From contig NZ_AMRN01000011.1 of NCBI RefSeq assembly GCF_000300275.1, positions 98,893 to 162,892 on the forward strand: a stretch of 64,000 nucleotides of DNA, in the 5' to 3' direction. The translations under genes were made by a program, and so were the position numbers. Source of the DNA: Thalassospira profundimaris WP0211. GTDB taxonomy: Bacteria; Pseudomonadota; Alphaproteobacteria; Rhodospirillales; Thalassospiraceae. The notes under the pieces were generated by a model that made no database searches, had not been told where the DNA came from, and worked only from the letters and a program-made list of their open reading frames with translations. Of the stretch, positions 44,323 through 53,609 are shown piece by piece. Within the stretch, counting starts at the first letter, position 1; every line of letters begins with the position of its first letter.

Positions 44323-45312
44323 TCAGATCGCCTTGACGGTCACCGGGCGCTCTGCCTGAACCATCAGGCGGTTGCGGATCGGACGACCAAATAGCGGCGA
44401 TTCAATTTCGAACTCATCACCGTCCTTGGTGGTGACACCATCGGCAAAGCTGAGCGTCGCGGTCCCGAAGAAATGCGCATGCACATCACCCGGACGGCGG
44501 AACAGGTCATATTTGAAATGGTGATATTCAAGGTTGGCGATGGAGTGCGACATATTGTCTTCGCCGCTGACGAACTGCTTTTCCCAGATCACCTTGCCAT
44601 CACGATAGAGGCGCGAGGTGCCCTCGACATGGCTTGGCAGATCGCCCAGCAGCAATTCCGGGCCCATCGCACAATGGCGCAGCTTTGAGTGTGCGAGATA
44701 AAGGTAGTTCTGGCGTTCCATCACATGGTCGGAAAACTCGTTACCGATGGCAAAGCCGATGCGCACCGGGGTGCCGTCATGATCAATGACATAAACCGCG
44801 GCAATTTCCGGTTCCTCACTGCCATCAAGGGCGAAGGACGGGCTTGGAATGTCCGCCCCCGGATTGGCAACGATGGAGCCATCGCCCTTATAGAACCATT
44901 CGGGCTGCACGCCATGTTCGCCAGCCTTGGGCTTGCCGCCCTCAACCCCCATGCGGAACATCTTCATGGAATCGGTTTCGTTGGCGTCCTTGTTATCGGC
45001 CTTGTGCATGTTCGCACGCGCCGATGCGGAGCCAAGATGGGTCAGGCCCGTGCCCGTCACCAGGAAATGCGCCGGATCAACATGGGTGATCGGCGGCAAA
45101 AGGCGGCCATCACGGGCAACTTCGTTATAGTCGACCGTGGTGTCGCCCATACGAATTTTTGCCTTTTCGATCATCGTCATGCCCTTGGCAAGCGCGATGG
45201 TCGCAAGTTCACGGGTGGTGGAAACGCCCTTAAGCGGGATCAGGGTGTTTTGGTCTTCGACCACGGCCACATGTTGCGCGCCGGCGGTGTCCTTGAATTG
45301 AACCAGTCTCAT
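44323..45312 (-). CDS. FAH-superfamily protein, GguC/AraD1 family
   Basis: A 329-residue protein of the fumarylacetoacetate-hydrolase-like superfamily. It begins MRLVQFKDTAGAQHVAVVED and contains THLGSASARANMH, PEWFYKGDGSIV, EEPEIAAVYVIDHDG and FAIGNEFSDHVMERQNYLYLAHSK, typical of GguC/AraD1. Family members accompany sugar transport and non-phosphorylative arabinose or galactose catabolism and probably act on a 2-keto-3-deoxy sugar acid. The ATG at 45312 fits the family; the frame extends to 45402. It follows the sugar dehydrogenase gene in an operon. Confidence 0.83.
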   Translation of the reverse strand: MRLVQFKDTAGAQHVAVVEDQNTLIPLKGVSTTRELATIALAKGMTMIEKAKIRMGDTTVDYNEVARDGRLLPPITHVDPAHFLVTGTGLTHLGSASARANMHKADNKDANETDSMKMFRMGVEGGKPKAGEHGVQPEWFYKGDGSIVANPGADIPSPSFALDGSEEPEIAAVYVIDHDGTPVRIGFAIGNEFSDHVMERQNYLYLAHSKLRHCAMGPELLLGDLPSHVEGTSRLYRDGKVIWEKQFVSGEDNMSHSIANLEYHHFKYDLFRRPGDVHAHFFGTATLSFADGVTTKDGDEFEIESPLFGRPIRNRLMVQAERPVTVKAI

Positions 45313-45392
45313 GAATTCTGTCCTGAACGATCTTGGGTCTATGTCGGAATACGGGGATGTCAATGTGGTTATACGGTGTGGCGATACGGGCC

Positions 45393-46166
45393 TCAGACCC
45401 AACCGCCATCGACGATAAAGTTTTGCGCGGTCACCATGCGCGCTTCATCTGAAATCAGGAAAAGCGCCATGCGGGCGATATCATCGGGCATCACCTTGTT
45501 TTTCAGGCACTGGCGCTCATCGATTTCACGTTCGGCGGCTTCATCGACCCAAAGATCTAGCTGGCGCTGGGTCATGACCCAACCGGGCACGAGCGTATTG
45601 ACGCGGATGTGATCCTTGCCAAGATCGCGCGCCATACCGCGCGTCAGACCATGGGTTGCGGCCTTTGCCGTCGTGTAGCCGGGCATACCGCCCTGCCCCA
45701 TCATCCAGCTGACCGATCCGAAATTGATGATCGCACCGCCGCCGGCCTTCTGCATCATCGGCGCCACCGCCTGAATGGCAAAGAAGGACGGGCGAATATT
45801 GATTGCCTGACGCTCATCCCAGTATTCCGGGGTGACGTCCTGCCATTTATGGCGGGTATCGTTCGCTGCATTGTTCATCAACCCGGTGATTGGGCCATTG
45901 ATCTCGGCCGCCTTGGCAACGGCGGCTTGCAAGGCGGCAATATCGGTCAGATCGCATTTGATAAAGACAGGTTTATTGCGTGCATCTTTCGAAAGCTTTT
46001 CGACAAGTGCGTTACCGGCATCTTCCATGATGTCGACAAAAGCGACTTTTGCCCCCTGTTCGACAAAGGCGGTCACAATCGCCTCGCCAATACCCGATGC
46101 CCCACCGGTGATGAATACCGATTTGTCTTCCAGGCTTGTGTAGTGTGTCGGCATGCGATCAGACAT
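45393..46166 (-). CDS. SDR-family sugar 1-dehydrogenase
   Basis: A 257-residue short-chain dehydrogenase. The NAD motif is TGGASGIG, NNAAND follows, and the catalytic set is Ser in GSVSWM, then YTTAK (Tyr and Lys). Placement with GguC and a pentose/galactose-type ABC importer suggests an L-arabinose or D-galactose 1-dehydrogenase that makes the lactone for the non-phosphorylative route. No dehydratase or lactonase is in this window, so the pathway must be completed elsewhere. Confidence 0.83.
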   Translation of the reverse strand: MSDRMPTHYTSLEDKSVFITGGASGIGEAIVTAFVEQGAKVAFVDIMEDAGNALVEKLSKDARNKPVFIKCDLTDIAALQAAVAKAAEINGPITGLMNNAANDTRHKWQDVTPEYWDERQAINIRPSFFAIQAVAPMMQKAGGGAIINFGSVSWMMGQGGMPGYTTAKAATHGLTRGMARDLGKDHIRVNTLVPGWVMTQRQLDLWVDEAAEREIDERQCLKNKVMPDDIARMALFLISDEARMVTAQNFIVDGGWV

Positions 46167-46700
46167 GATCGTTTCATCTCCCGTCGTGCGTTTTGTTTTC
46201 AGATGTCAGACGTCGGACTCCCCTGACGCCAAACACGATTCTAGGCCAAAATTGACAGAAAGTGCATCCATCAAGCTATGTGCGGCGCAACAGGAGAAAA
46301 ATTCCTGACGCCAACATCATGCTACGCCGACAAGCCCCCTTCAGACCAGACGAATGGTCCGGGCACGTTCCCGTGCGCGGCTGCGTGATGCTTCCTCCTG
46401 ATAATCTTGTTTTTTATTCTTCATACAATAACATTAATGATCAGGATATCCGGGCCTGTCAAGCGTCAAACCATGCAGTCTTTTCTTTCATTATCTGAAA
46501 GCTTGTTTATAAGTTCATGACATAAGCAAATACGTAACAGCCATCGTGACGCCCCCCTGAAATAATTATATGCTATGCAGCACAAGGCGTTGACGGCACC
46601 AGATAAGTTGCCCTGAAAATTAATTCATATTATATGAATAATGACAAAGCGGGCCTTTTGCCTATTTGCTTTTCAATCAGGGCCACGCCGGAGGGAATAT
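46167..46700. other. Divergent regulatory region of the sugar dehydrogenase and gntR genes
   Basis: This 534-base region separates two divergent genes. Its right end holds the 17-base perfect palindrome at 46623-46639 and a consensus ribosome site GGAGGG at 46690-46695. The left part shows no gene, tRNA or clear terminator. Confidence 0.55.
46623..46639. promoter_or_regulatory. 17-base perfect palindrome, candidate GntR operator
   Basis: ATTCATAT-T-ATATGAAT is a perfect inverted repeat 61 bases before the gntR start. Its position between the divergent sugar dehydrogenase and gntR genes fits an operator for the FadR-type protein. AT-rich palindromes arise by chance more easily than GC-rich ones. 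Confidence 0.45.
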
Positions 46701-47450
46701 ATGTCGTCTACCATGTCGAGAACTTACGCCAAACGCAGTCTGCACAGCATTGTTGCCCACGATCTTGGCGCACGCATTGTTTCGGGCAAGCTTGCGCCTG
46801 GCGATGTCCTGCCGACAGAGGCGGCCTTAAGTGAATCCCTTGATGTTTCACGCACAGCCCTTCGTGAAGCCATCAAAATCCTTTCGGCCAAGGGACTGAT
46901 TGAAAGTCGCCCGAAAACCGGCACCCGGGTCAAACCGCGCTCAAGCTGGAACCTGCTTGATCCTGATGTTCTGTCCTGGCACTTCCCGGACCCGGACCCG
47001 GCCTTTCTCTATAGCCTGCTTGAAACGCGCCTGATCATTGAACCGAACACGGCCGCCATGGCCGCCGTCCGCGCCACGCCGGAACAGATCAAACATCTTG
47101 AAACCGCCTATTTCGAAATGGAAAAGGCCGAACCCGGTACCGAGGCGGTTTATATTACCGACCTTGTGTTCCATCAGGGCATTTTGGATGCGTCGGGCAA
47201 CGATTTCATGAAATCGTTTGGCATGTTGATCGAAACCGCCCTGATCGGCTCCTTCCGCCTGTCGTCTGGCGGGCCCAAGGCACATGTCAAGTCGCTGCCC
47301 GATCACCACGCGGTCTATGCCGCCATCAGCCAGCGCGACCCCGAAGAGGCCCGCAGCAAAATGCACGGCCTGCTGCGCCGGACCATGCGCGAACTGCGCA
47401 AGGAACTCGGCATGTCGGTTGAACATGACTGGGATCAGATCGGCCTGTAA
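46701..47450 (+). CDS. FadR-type GntR-family regulator (FCD domain)
   Basis: A 249-residue regulator: GntR winged helix (DLGARIVSGKLAPGDVLPTEAALSESLDVSRTALREAIKILSAKGLIESRPKTGTRV) and an FCD effector domain with metal-binding histidines in VFHQGILDASGNDFM and SLPDHHAVYAAI. The start is fixed by GGAGGG six bases upstream. It probably controls the divergent SDR/gguC operon and the YtfQRT-YjfF importer in response to a sugar acid. Confidence 0.9.
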   Translation: MSSTMSRTYAKRSLHSIVAHDLGARIVSGKLAPGDVLPTEAALSESLDVSRTALREAIKILSAKGLIESRPKTGTRVKPRSSWNLLDPDVLSWHFPDPDPAFLYSLLETRLIIEPNTAAMAAVRATPEQIKHLETAYFEMEKAEPGTEAVYITDLVFHQGILDASGNDFMKSFGMLIETALIGSFRLSSGGPKAHVKSLPDHHAVYAAISQRDPEEARSKMHGLLRRTMRELRKELGMSVEHDWDQIGL

Positions 47451-47662
47451 TCGATGCCGATGGGGCGGATCAAAACGATCACCGCCCCCATTCCTCATAC
47501 TATTTGAATTTACCCCCAAGACGCCCAATCACGCGTTTGGCGCAGACACCACGCATTATTCACCAAAAATGAATGATGCGTCTGATTGACCATTTTTTCC
47601 GTCAAATCTCAGGCACCGTTCCGGCACCTGATTACACGATCAAAACCGACCCTGTCTAGCAA

Positions 47663-47699
47663 CAGAAAAAACGCCCTGCTTATTCAAACAGGGCGTTTT
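47663..47699. terminator. Terminator after the yjfF gene
   Basis: AACGCCCTG (47670-47678) pairs with CAGGGCGTT (47689-47697). Read on the minus strand it is followed by TTTTTTCTG, and T bases on the plus side allow use by gntR too. Confidence 0.8.
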
Positions 47700-47728
47700 G
47701 AAGGAAGGTATTTTGATCGCCGGACGCT

Positions 47729-48706
47729 TTATGTCGCCCCGGCACGCATGCCCGAGAAGGAACGCGTGATCAGGCGCTGCAGGACGATAAAGCCAAACAG
47801 AAGCGCGCCAATCATGATCTTGGTCCACCAGCTGTTAAGCGATCCGTCAAAGGCGATCAGGGTCTGGATAACCCCCATGATGATTCCGCCAAAGAACGTG
47901 CCGAGCACAAAGCCCATCCCGCCGGTCAGAAGCGTTCCGCCAATCACCACGGCGGCAATGGCATCAAGCTCCACCCCGACCGCGGCCAGTGGATAGGCCG
48001 ACGCGGTATAGAAGGCAAACACCACGCCCGAAAGTGCGCTGAAAAAGCCCGACAGGGTGTAAACCCGGATGATGGTGCTGTGGACCGGAACACCCAGCAA
48101 TTCTGCCGAATGCCGGTCCCCACCAATCGCATAGACATTGCGTCCGAACCGCGTGAAGTGGGCAATCACCACCCCGCCAATCACGGTCGCCAACATCAGA
48201 AGCGCTGATGCCGTCAACCAGCCACGACCGGGCAGCTGGATTTTAAACCCGCTAAAGGCCGAGACAAACGGATGATCAATCGGAACGGAATCCAGATTGA
48301 TCAGGAAGCACATGCCGCGCAGGAAAAACATCCCGGCAAGCGTGATAATAAAGGGCTGAATATCGAACTTGGCGATAATCACACCCATAAACGCCCCGAA
48401 TGCCGATCCGACAACCATCGCAATCACGGCCGCCGTCACCGGATGCATGCCAAAGCCCGTAACAAGTTCGGCCATCAGCACACCGATAAAGGCAATCATT
48501 GACCCAACCGAAAGATCAATCCCGCCCGATAGAATGACAAACGTCATTCCAACGGCGGTAATGATCAAAAAGGCATTATCAGTCAGAAGCGCGCCCAGAA
48601 CATAGGTATCGGAAAAGGCGCGGTGTTCAAAAATGCCATAGCCATACAGCAGTACCAGAACCGCAAGCGTGGCAAGGATCGGATAAAACCGTTCATTAAT
48701 TTTCAT
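47729..48706 (-). CDS. yjfF: Sugar ABC transporter permease, YjfF type
   Basis: A 325-residue permease of the ribose/galactofuranose (BPD_transp_2) family with about ten hydrophobic segments. Signatures include GGIDLSVGSMIA and FGRNVYAIGGDRHSAELLGVPV, and AVVIGGTLLTGGMG. It is the fourth gene of the ytfQ-ytfR-ytfT-yjfF set, and the gene order and similarity match the E. coli galactofuranose importer. Its start overlaps the ytfT stop by 11 bases. Confidence 0.87.
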   Translation of the reverse strand: MKINERFYPILATLAVLVLLYGYGIFEHRAFSDTYVLGALLTDNAFLIITAVGMTFVILSGGIDLSVGSMIAFIGVLMAELVTGFGMHPVTAAVIAMVVGSAFGAFMGVIIAKFDIQPFIITLAGMFFLRGMCFLINLDSVPIDHPFVSAFSGFKIQLPGRGWLTASALLMLATVIGGVVIAHFTRFGRNVYAIGGDRHSAELLGVPVHSTIIRVYTLSGFFSALSGVVFAFYTASAYPLAAVGVELDAIAAVVIGGTLLTGGMGFVLGTFFGGIIMGVIQTLIAFDGSLNSWWTKIMIGALLFGFIVLQRLITRSFSGMRAGAT

Positions 48707-49757
48707 CGGATTTCCCCCGCTTCATGCGTTCCATTGCCTGCCCCACAAGTTCGCGGGATTTGGGCGCCTGCACCAGCAAAACGACCATCACCACCGCCGC
48801 CTTGACGATGAGCGTGTATTGCGAAGGAAGACCCGACAACAAGATGCCGGTGGTCAGCGCCTGAATGATCAGAACGCCAATCACGGTCATGGCAATAAAG
48901 AACCGACCGCCCATCAGCGATGCACCGCCAATGACAACCGCCAGAATGGCATCCAGTTCAAGCCAAAGCCCGGCATTGTTGGCGTCCGCCCCACGAATGT
49001 CCGCGGCAATGATGATCCCGGCAAAGGCCGAGCACAGGCCAGATGCGGCGTAGGCCATCAGCTTGATACCGCGTGCATCGATGCCCGCGACCCGGCTGGC
49101 GCGCGCATTGCCGCCAACCGATTCAACAAACAGACCCAGGGCGGTCTTGCGCATGATGAAATAGATCGCCGCAATCACGGCGGCCGCAATAATCACCCGC
49201 CACGGAATACCCAGCAGATAACCACTGCCGATCCCTTCAAAGAATTCGCCGTGGAAGGTCACGATCTGACCACCGGTGATCATCTGGGCAATGCCCCGCC
49301 CGGCCACCATCAGGATCAGCGTTGCAATGATCGGCTGAATATCAAGGAAGGCGACAAGGATGCCGTTCCACAAACCGCACAAAATCCCGGCACCAAGGGC
49401 GGCCAGGATAATGACAGCCGGATGCAGATCGGTATCGCGGATCAGAACCGCCATCACCGCCCCCGAAATGGCAATGATCGAGCCCACCGAAAGATCAATG
49501 CCGCGCGTGCCAATCACAATCGCCATCCCCACCGCAACAAGGGCGGTCGACGCCCCGCGATGGACAACATCGACAAGCGATCCGTAAAGGTGCCCGTCAA
49601 CAATGCGGATGTTGAAGAAATCCGGTGAAATGATCCCGATCCCCAGCACGATCAAGATCAGTGCGGCAACCGGACCAAACCAGGGTCGACTTAACAAAGA
49701 AGATGCAGACATGGTGCTGCTTTCCCGTATTTTCTTTTTGTCTTTTAAACTGGTCAT
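48696..49757 (-). CDS. ytfT: Sugar ABC transporter permease, YtfT type
   Basis: A 353-residue permease, the other half of the heterodimeric channel. It has RGIDLSVGSIIAISGAVMAV, TALGLFVESVGGNARASRVAGI and AVVIGGASLMGG. The ATG at 49757 overlaps the ytfR stop by four bases; Met16 (49712) is the alternative start. Substrate assignment rests on the YtfQ-like receptor encoded at the start of the operon. Confidence 0.87.
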   Translation of the reverse strand: MTSLKDKKKIRESSTMSASSLLSRPWFGPVAALILIVLGIGIISPDFFNIRIVDGHLYGSLVDVVHRGASTALVAVGMAIVIGTRGIDLSVGSIIAISGAVMAVLIRDTDLHPAVIILAALGAGILCGLWNGILVAFLDIQPIIATLILMVAGRGIAQMITGGQIVTFHGEFFEGIGSGYLLGIPWRVIIAAAVIAAIYFIMRKTALGLFVESVGGNARASRVAGIDARGIKLMAYAASGLCSAFAGIIIAADIRGADANNAGLWLELDAILAVVIGGASLMGGRFFIAMTVIGVLIIQALTTGILLSGLPSQYTLIVKAAVVMVVLLVQAPKSRELVGQAMERMKRGKSDEN

Positions 49758-51250
49758 CGTGCAATCGCCTCGATGATGCTGTTCTGGGTGATTTCCGCAC
49801 CCACCAGTTCAGAAACCTTTTCACGATCGCGCATCACAGCCACGCGGTCAGCAAAGGCGACGATTTCTTCAAGCTCGGATGAGGCGACCAGCAATGCCAG
49901 CCCCTCGTCACAGAGCTCCTTGATCAGTTTGATGATGTCGGCATGGGCGCCCACATCAATCCCGCGTGTCGGTTCATCAAGGATCAACAGGATCGGCTTG
50001 GACACCAGCCAGCGCGCCAGAATGACTTTTTGCTGGTTGCCACCGCTGAGCTGCCCGACGGGCTTTTCACTGTCGGGGGTGGCGATACCCAATGCCTTGA
50101 TCATGTCATCGGCAAATTTCTGTTGTTCGGCGCGCGGGATCGGGCGCAGCCAACCACGCCGCCCCTGAAGGGCAAGCACGATATTTTCGCGCACACTCAG
50201 TTCGGCAACAATGCCGTCCTGTTTGCGGTCTTCGGGGCACAGCCCGAAACCGGCCCGGATCGCATGACGCGGGGAACGCAGCATAACCGGCTCCCCATCC
50301 AGAAACACAAGGCCGCTATCGGCTTTTTGGGTGCCAAATACCAGTTCGGCAAGCTCCGTCCTGCCGGATCCCAAAAGACCGGCCAGACCGACAATCTCGC
50401 CAGCTTTCAGATCAAGTGACACAGGCTCAAGCACGCGCTTTTTGCCCAAATTCTTGATCTGGATCTGGCGCGCAGGGCCATCATAGCTGCCTTCGTCCTG
50501 ATGGCGATGCGCGCTGACTTCGGCCAGTTCACGCCCGAGCATGTGATTGATCAAATCAATCTGGGCCAGTTCCTTGGTGACAAACGTGCCCACCAGGCGG
50601 CCATTGCGCAGCACGGTAATACGGTCGGTTACCGCGTAAACCTGATCAAGGAAGTGGGTGACAAAAACAATCCCCAGCCCCTTGTCGCGCAACTCGCCCA
50701 TGATCCGGAACAGTGTTTTGATTTCTTCGCCGTCAAGTGACGCGGTCGGTTCATCAAGAATAAGAACCTTGGCATCAAGGGCGACGGCGCGCGCGATTGC
50801 CACCAATTGCTGGATCGCCACCGAATAGGAGCCCAGCGGCCGATTGACATCAATATCAAGCCCCAAAATCTCAAGGGCGGTCTTGGCATCGGCCTCGGTC
50901 TTTTTCCATGAAATCAACCCGAATTTGCGGGTCTGGCGTTCCAACATCAGGTTTTCGGCCACCGACAGTGTCGGCACCAGATTGACTTCCTGATAAACGG
51001 TTGAAATGCCGAGTTCCTGCGCATCACCGGGATGCTGCGGATGGATTTCCTGTCCTTCGAGTGACACCGTACCGGCATCGCGCGGATGCACCCCGGTGAT
51101 CACCTTGATCAGGGTCGATTTACCGGCCCCGTTTTCGCCCAGAAGGGCGTGAATTTCGCCGCGTTCAAGGTCAAAATCCACATCCTCCAGCGCCTTGACG
51201 CCGGGAAAGAACTTCCCCGCACCGCGCACTGAAAGCACTGTGTCTGACAT
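49754..51250 (-). CDS. ytfR: Sugar ABC transporter ATP-binding protein, YtfR type
   Basis: A 498-residue duplicated ATPase. The first half has GENGAGKSTLIK (Walker A), SVAIQQLVAIARA in place of a canonical signature, and ILDEPTAS (Walker B). The second half has a degenerate Walker A (GLLGSGRTELAE), LSGGNQQKVILARWL as signature and ILDEPTRGIDVG. This asymmetry is normal for the ribose/galactose importers. It energises uptake with YtfT and YjfF. Confidence 0.92.
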   Translation of the reverse strand: MSDTVLSVRGAGKFFPGVKALEDVDFDLERGEIHALLGENGAGKSTLIKVITGVHPRDAGTVSLEGQEIHPQHPGDAQELGISTVYQEVNLVPTLSVAENLMLERQTRKFGLISWKKTEADAKTALEILGLDIDVNRPLGSYSVAIQQLVAIARAVALDAKVLILDEPTASLDGEEIKTLFRIMGELRDKGLGIVFVTHFLDQVYAVTDRITVLRNGRLVGTFVTKELAQIDLINHMLGRELAEVSAHRHQDEGSYDGPARQIQIKNLGKKRVLEPVSLDLKAGEIVGLAGLLGSGRTELAELVFGTQKADSGLVFLDGEPVMLRSPRHAIRAGFGLCPEDRKQDGIVAELSVRENIVLALQGRRGWLRPIPRAEQQKFADDMIKALGIATPDSEKPVGQLSGGNQQKVILARWLVSKPILLILDEPTRGIDVGAHADIIKLIKELCDEGLALLVASSELEEIVAFADRVAVMRDREKVSELVGAEITQNSIIEAIAR

Positions 51251-51361
51251 ATCCTGCCCCTCTCCCTAGTCTGTCTTTGAAGTCTTTTGCTGCGGATACA
51301 GCCGGACGCACCCCGGCAATCGCCGGAGCACGTCCGATGCAATGAGAAGCGTTCCTCTTGT

Positions 51362-51384
51362 CCCCATGGGCAGAACCCATGGGG
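51362..51384 (-). promoter_or_regulatory. Intercistronic hairpin between ytfQ and ytfR genes
   Basis: CCCCATGGG and CCCATGGGG form a nine-base stem immediately after the ytfQ stop, within a 145-base gap to ytfR. There is no long T tract, so it is more likely to stabilise the upstream message or attenuate downstream expression than to end transcription fully. That would raise receptor levels over the ATPase and permeases. Confidence 0.6.
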
Positions 51385-51395
51385 GAAGTCAGAGG

Positions 51396-52346
51396 TTATT
51401 TGCTACGCATTTTGTATTCTTCCGCAGCGGTATCAGGCAGATAGAGCGGGCCATTTGCCTTGATCCATTTCGGAACTTCTTCACCAGCCTTTGCCGCCTT
51501 GATCGCGTCAAAGGACGGGCCGCCCAGATGCGGGTTCAGTTCGATGGTGGCGTTGGTGTCGCCATCGGCCATCGCCTTGAAGATATCTGGCACCGCATCG
51601 ATGGATACGATGAGCATATCTTCACCCGGGTTCAGACCGGCTTCCTTGATGGCCTGAACGGCACCCAGTGCCATGTCGTCATTGTGGGCATAAACCGCAC
51701 AGATGTTGGCACCACCGTTTTCAGCTTTCAGGAAGCTTTCCATGACTTCCTTGCCGCCGGAACGGGTGAAGTCACCGGACTGCGAACGGATGATGTTGAT
51801 GGCCGGGAAGTTGGAAACAACCGACTCAAAACCTTCCTTACGGTCGTTGGCGGCAGACGAACCAACAGTTCCCTGCAGTTCGACAACGTCGCAAACGCCA
51901 TTGGTTTCAGCAGCCAGCCATGCAGCGGCCAGTGCACCTTCGACCACGAAGTCCGACGCCACTTTGGTCAGATACAGGTCTTCACTTGCATCAACACCAC
52001 GGTCAACGAGGACGACCGGAATGCCGGCGTCTTTTGCTTCTTTGAGAACCTGATCCCAGCCGGTTTCAACGACCGGAGCCAGAAGAATGCCATCCACGCC
52101 CTGCGCGATGAAGGAACGGACTGCCTTGATCTGGTTTTCCTGTTTCTGCTGTGCATCGGAGAATTTCAGATCAATTCCACGACGTTCAGCTTCGGCTTTG
52201 ATCGACGCCGTTTCAGACGTACGCCAGCCACTTTCCGAACCGATCTGCGAGAAACCGATCATCATTTCTGCATGTGCAGCAAACGACAGACCAAGTGCAA
52301 CACCCATTGCGGCAGTAGAAACTGCCATCTTCTTAAAACTTACCAC
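51396..52346 (-). CDS. ytfQ: Galactofuranose-type ABC transporter substrate-binding protein YtfQ
   Basis: A 316-residue periplasmic receptor. The signal peptide ends near AAHA (about residue 26). Diagnostic segments shared with E. coli YtfQ include IGFSQIGSESGWR, QKQENQIKAVRSFIAQGVD, VVELQGTVGSSAANDRK, IIRSQSGDFTRSGGKEVMES and VYAHNDDM. YtfQ binds galactofuranose and, more weakly, galactopyranose; arabinofuranose-like sugars are also possible. Divergent from the aldose epimerase gene, which supplies anomer conversion. Confidence 0.9.
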   Translation of the reverse strand: MVSFKKMAVSTAAMGVALGLSFAAHAEMMIGFSQIGSESGWRTSETASIKAEAERRGIDLKFSDAQQKQENQIKAVRSFIAQGVDGILLAPVVETGWDQVLKEAKDAGIPVVLVDRGVDASEDLYLTKVASDFVVEGALAAAWLAAETNGVCDVVELQGTVGSSAANDRKEGFESVVSNFPAINIIRSQSGDFTRSGGKEVMESFLKAENGGANICAVYAHNDDMALGAVQAIKEAGLNPGEDMLIVSIDAVPDIFKAMADGDTNATIELNPHLGGPSFDAIKAAKAGEEVPKWIKANGPLYLPDTAAEEYKMRSK

Positions 52347-52382
52347 GATTTCCTCCCTAAGAGTGGCTTATTGCTTAAAAGC

Positions 52383-52401
52383 CATATAGTATTACAATAT
52401 G
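52383..52401. promoter_or_regulatory. CATAT-N9-ATATG inverted repeat between ytfQ and galM
   Basis: The arms CATAT and ATATG surround nine bases in the 162-base divergent region. The motif CCATATAGT at 52382-52390 occurs again at 52418-52426. The half-sites resemble those of the palindrome upstream of gntR (CATAT/ATATG) but the spacing differs, so a shared regulator is only a possibility. Confidence 0.3.
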
Positions 52402-52508
52402 ATTTCTAAGCCCTCAACCATATAGTGCATCATCCTTTAGAGTGATCGCGCCAAGCGACATTAAAACTTGGCTAAACCAATAAAAATCAATATCTTGGCA
52501 AGAATCGA

Positions 52509-53558
52509 ATGTCACAAACCATCGCGATACCAGACATGGCAAAACCACACACCAACACACTTCAAAAGGGCGAAAACGCCCCCCGTGCTGCATTAGAGAG
52601 CTCTCAGATTCGCGTATTGGTTTCTGCGCTTGGCGCGCGCCTTTGCGGGGTATATTTGCGTGATCTGAAGGACGGATCGGAAACCAATATCGCGGTTAAT
52701 CTCATCGATGATGCCGCCTATCTTGATCAGGATAGCTATATCGGGGCGGTGTGCGGGCGTTATGCCAATCGCATTGAAAAGTCGCGCTACCCGGATGAAA
52801 ACGGGGATATCGTGGAGCTCGCCGCGAACGAAGGCGAACACCACCTGCATGGCGGACCGGATGGCTTTGACAGGCGGCTCTGGACCATTTCCGATCAAAC
52901 AGAGCGCAGTGTTACGTTTAAGCTGACCTCGCCCGCGGGCGACCAGGGATATCCTGGCACTTTGAGCACGTCTGCGATCTATTCACTTGTTGCGGACAAT
53001 CGTCTGCGCCTTGAAATTACCGCCACCTGCGATCAGCCCTGCCCGGTCAACATGACAAGCCACGCCTATTGGAACCTGACGGGAACGTTTGATAAAACCG
53101 CTGGCGATCACGTCCTGCAAATCAACGCCAATCAATGGCTTCCAGTTGATGACAAACTGATCCCGACGGGCGAAATCCGCGACGTTATGGGGACCGGCTA
53201 TGACTTCCGAAGCCCGGCGCGGATTTCCGATATGCTGGCCCATGCTTCGCAGGGCTTTGATCACAATTTCTGCCTGACCGGACCCCGCGGCGAATTGCGC
53301 CAGATCGCCACCCTTTCCGATCCAGCAAGAAAACGGTCGATCAAACTGTTTTCGACCGAGGCCGGTCTGCAATTCTATCTCGCGCAGCATTTCAATGATG
53401 CGATGAAAACCGAAAACGACGTGCCGCTTCACACATCAGGCGGCATTGCGCTTGAACCGCAAACCTACCCCAACAGCCCCAACAATCCGGACTTCCCAAG
53501 CCCGTGGCTCAAACCCGGCGAGACGTATCGCCATGTGATTGAGTGGGAATTTTCCTAA
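52509..53558 (+). CDS. galM: Aldose 1-epimerase (mutarotase)
   Basis: A 349-residue GalM-type enzyme that interconverts alpha and beta anomers of aldoses. The family motifs GRYANRI, HHLHGGPDGFDRRLW (catalytic-region histidine), VNMTSHAYWNLTG (second histidine), FDHNFCL and GGIALEPQTYPNSPNNPDFPS (catalytic glutamate) are all present. The first 25 residues are poorly conserved, so Met10 (52536) could be the real start. It works with the importer encoded divergently. Confidence 0.9.
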   Translation: MSQTIAIPDMAKPHTNTLQKGENAPRAALESSQIRVLVSALGARLCGVYLRDLKDGSETNIAVNLIDDAAYLDQDSYIGAVCGRYANRIEKSRYPDENGDIVELAANEGEHHLHGGPDGFDRRLWTISDQTERSVTFKLTSPAGDQGYPGTLSTSAIYSLVADNRLRLEITATCDQPCPVNMTSHAYWNLTGTFDKTAGDHVLQINANQWLPVDDKLIPTGEIRDVMGTGYDFRSPARISDMLAHASQGFDHNFCLTGPRGELRQIATLSDPARKRSIKLFSTEAGLQFYLAQHFNDAMKTENDVPLHTSGGIALEPQTYPNSPNNPDFPSPWLKPGETYRHVIEWEFS

Positions 53559-53563
53559 ACAAC

Positions 53564-53592
53564 AAAGCCCCGCATTTGCGGGGCTTTGATTT
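53564..53592 (+). terminator. Rho-independent terminator after galM
   Basis: AAAGCCCCGC (53565-53574) pairs with GCGGGGCTTT (53579-53588) around ATTT, followed by GATTT. It can also serve the convergent gamma-glutamyltransferase-family gene. Confidence 0.8.
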
Positions 53593-53609
53593 GGCGGCTT
53601 TGATTTGGC

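Noticed and set aside
51342..52409. Long open frame antisense to ytfQ
   Set aside because: The minus strand encodes a clear YtfQ receptor with signal peptide; the plus-strand frame shows no domain.
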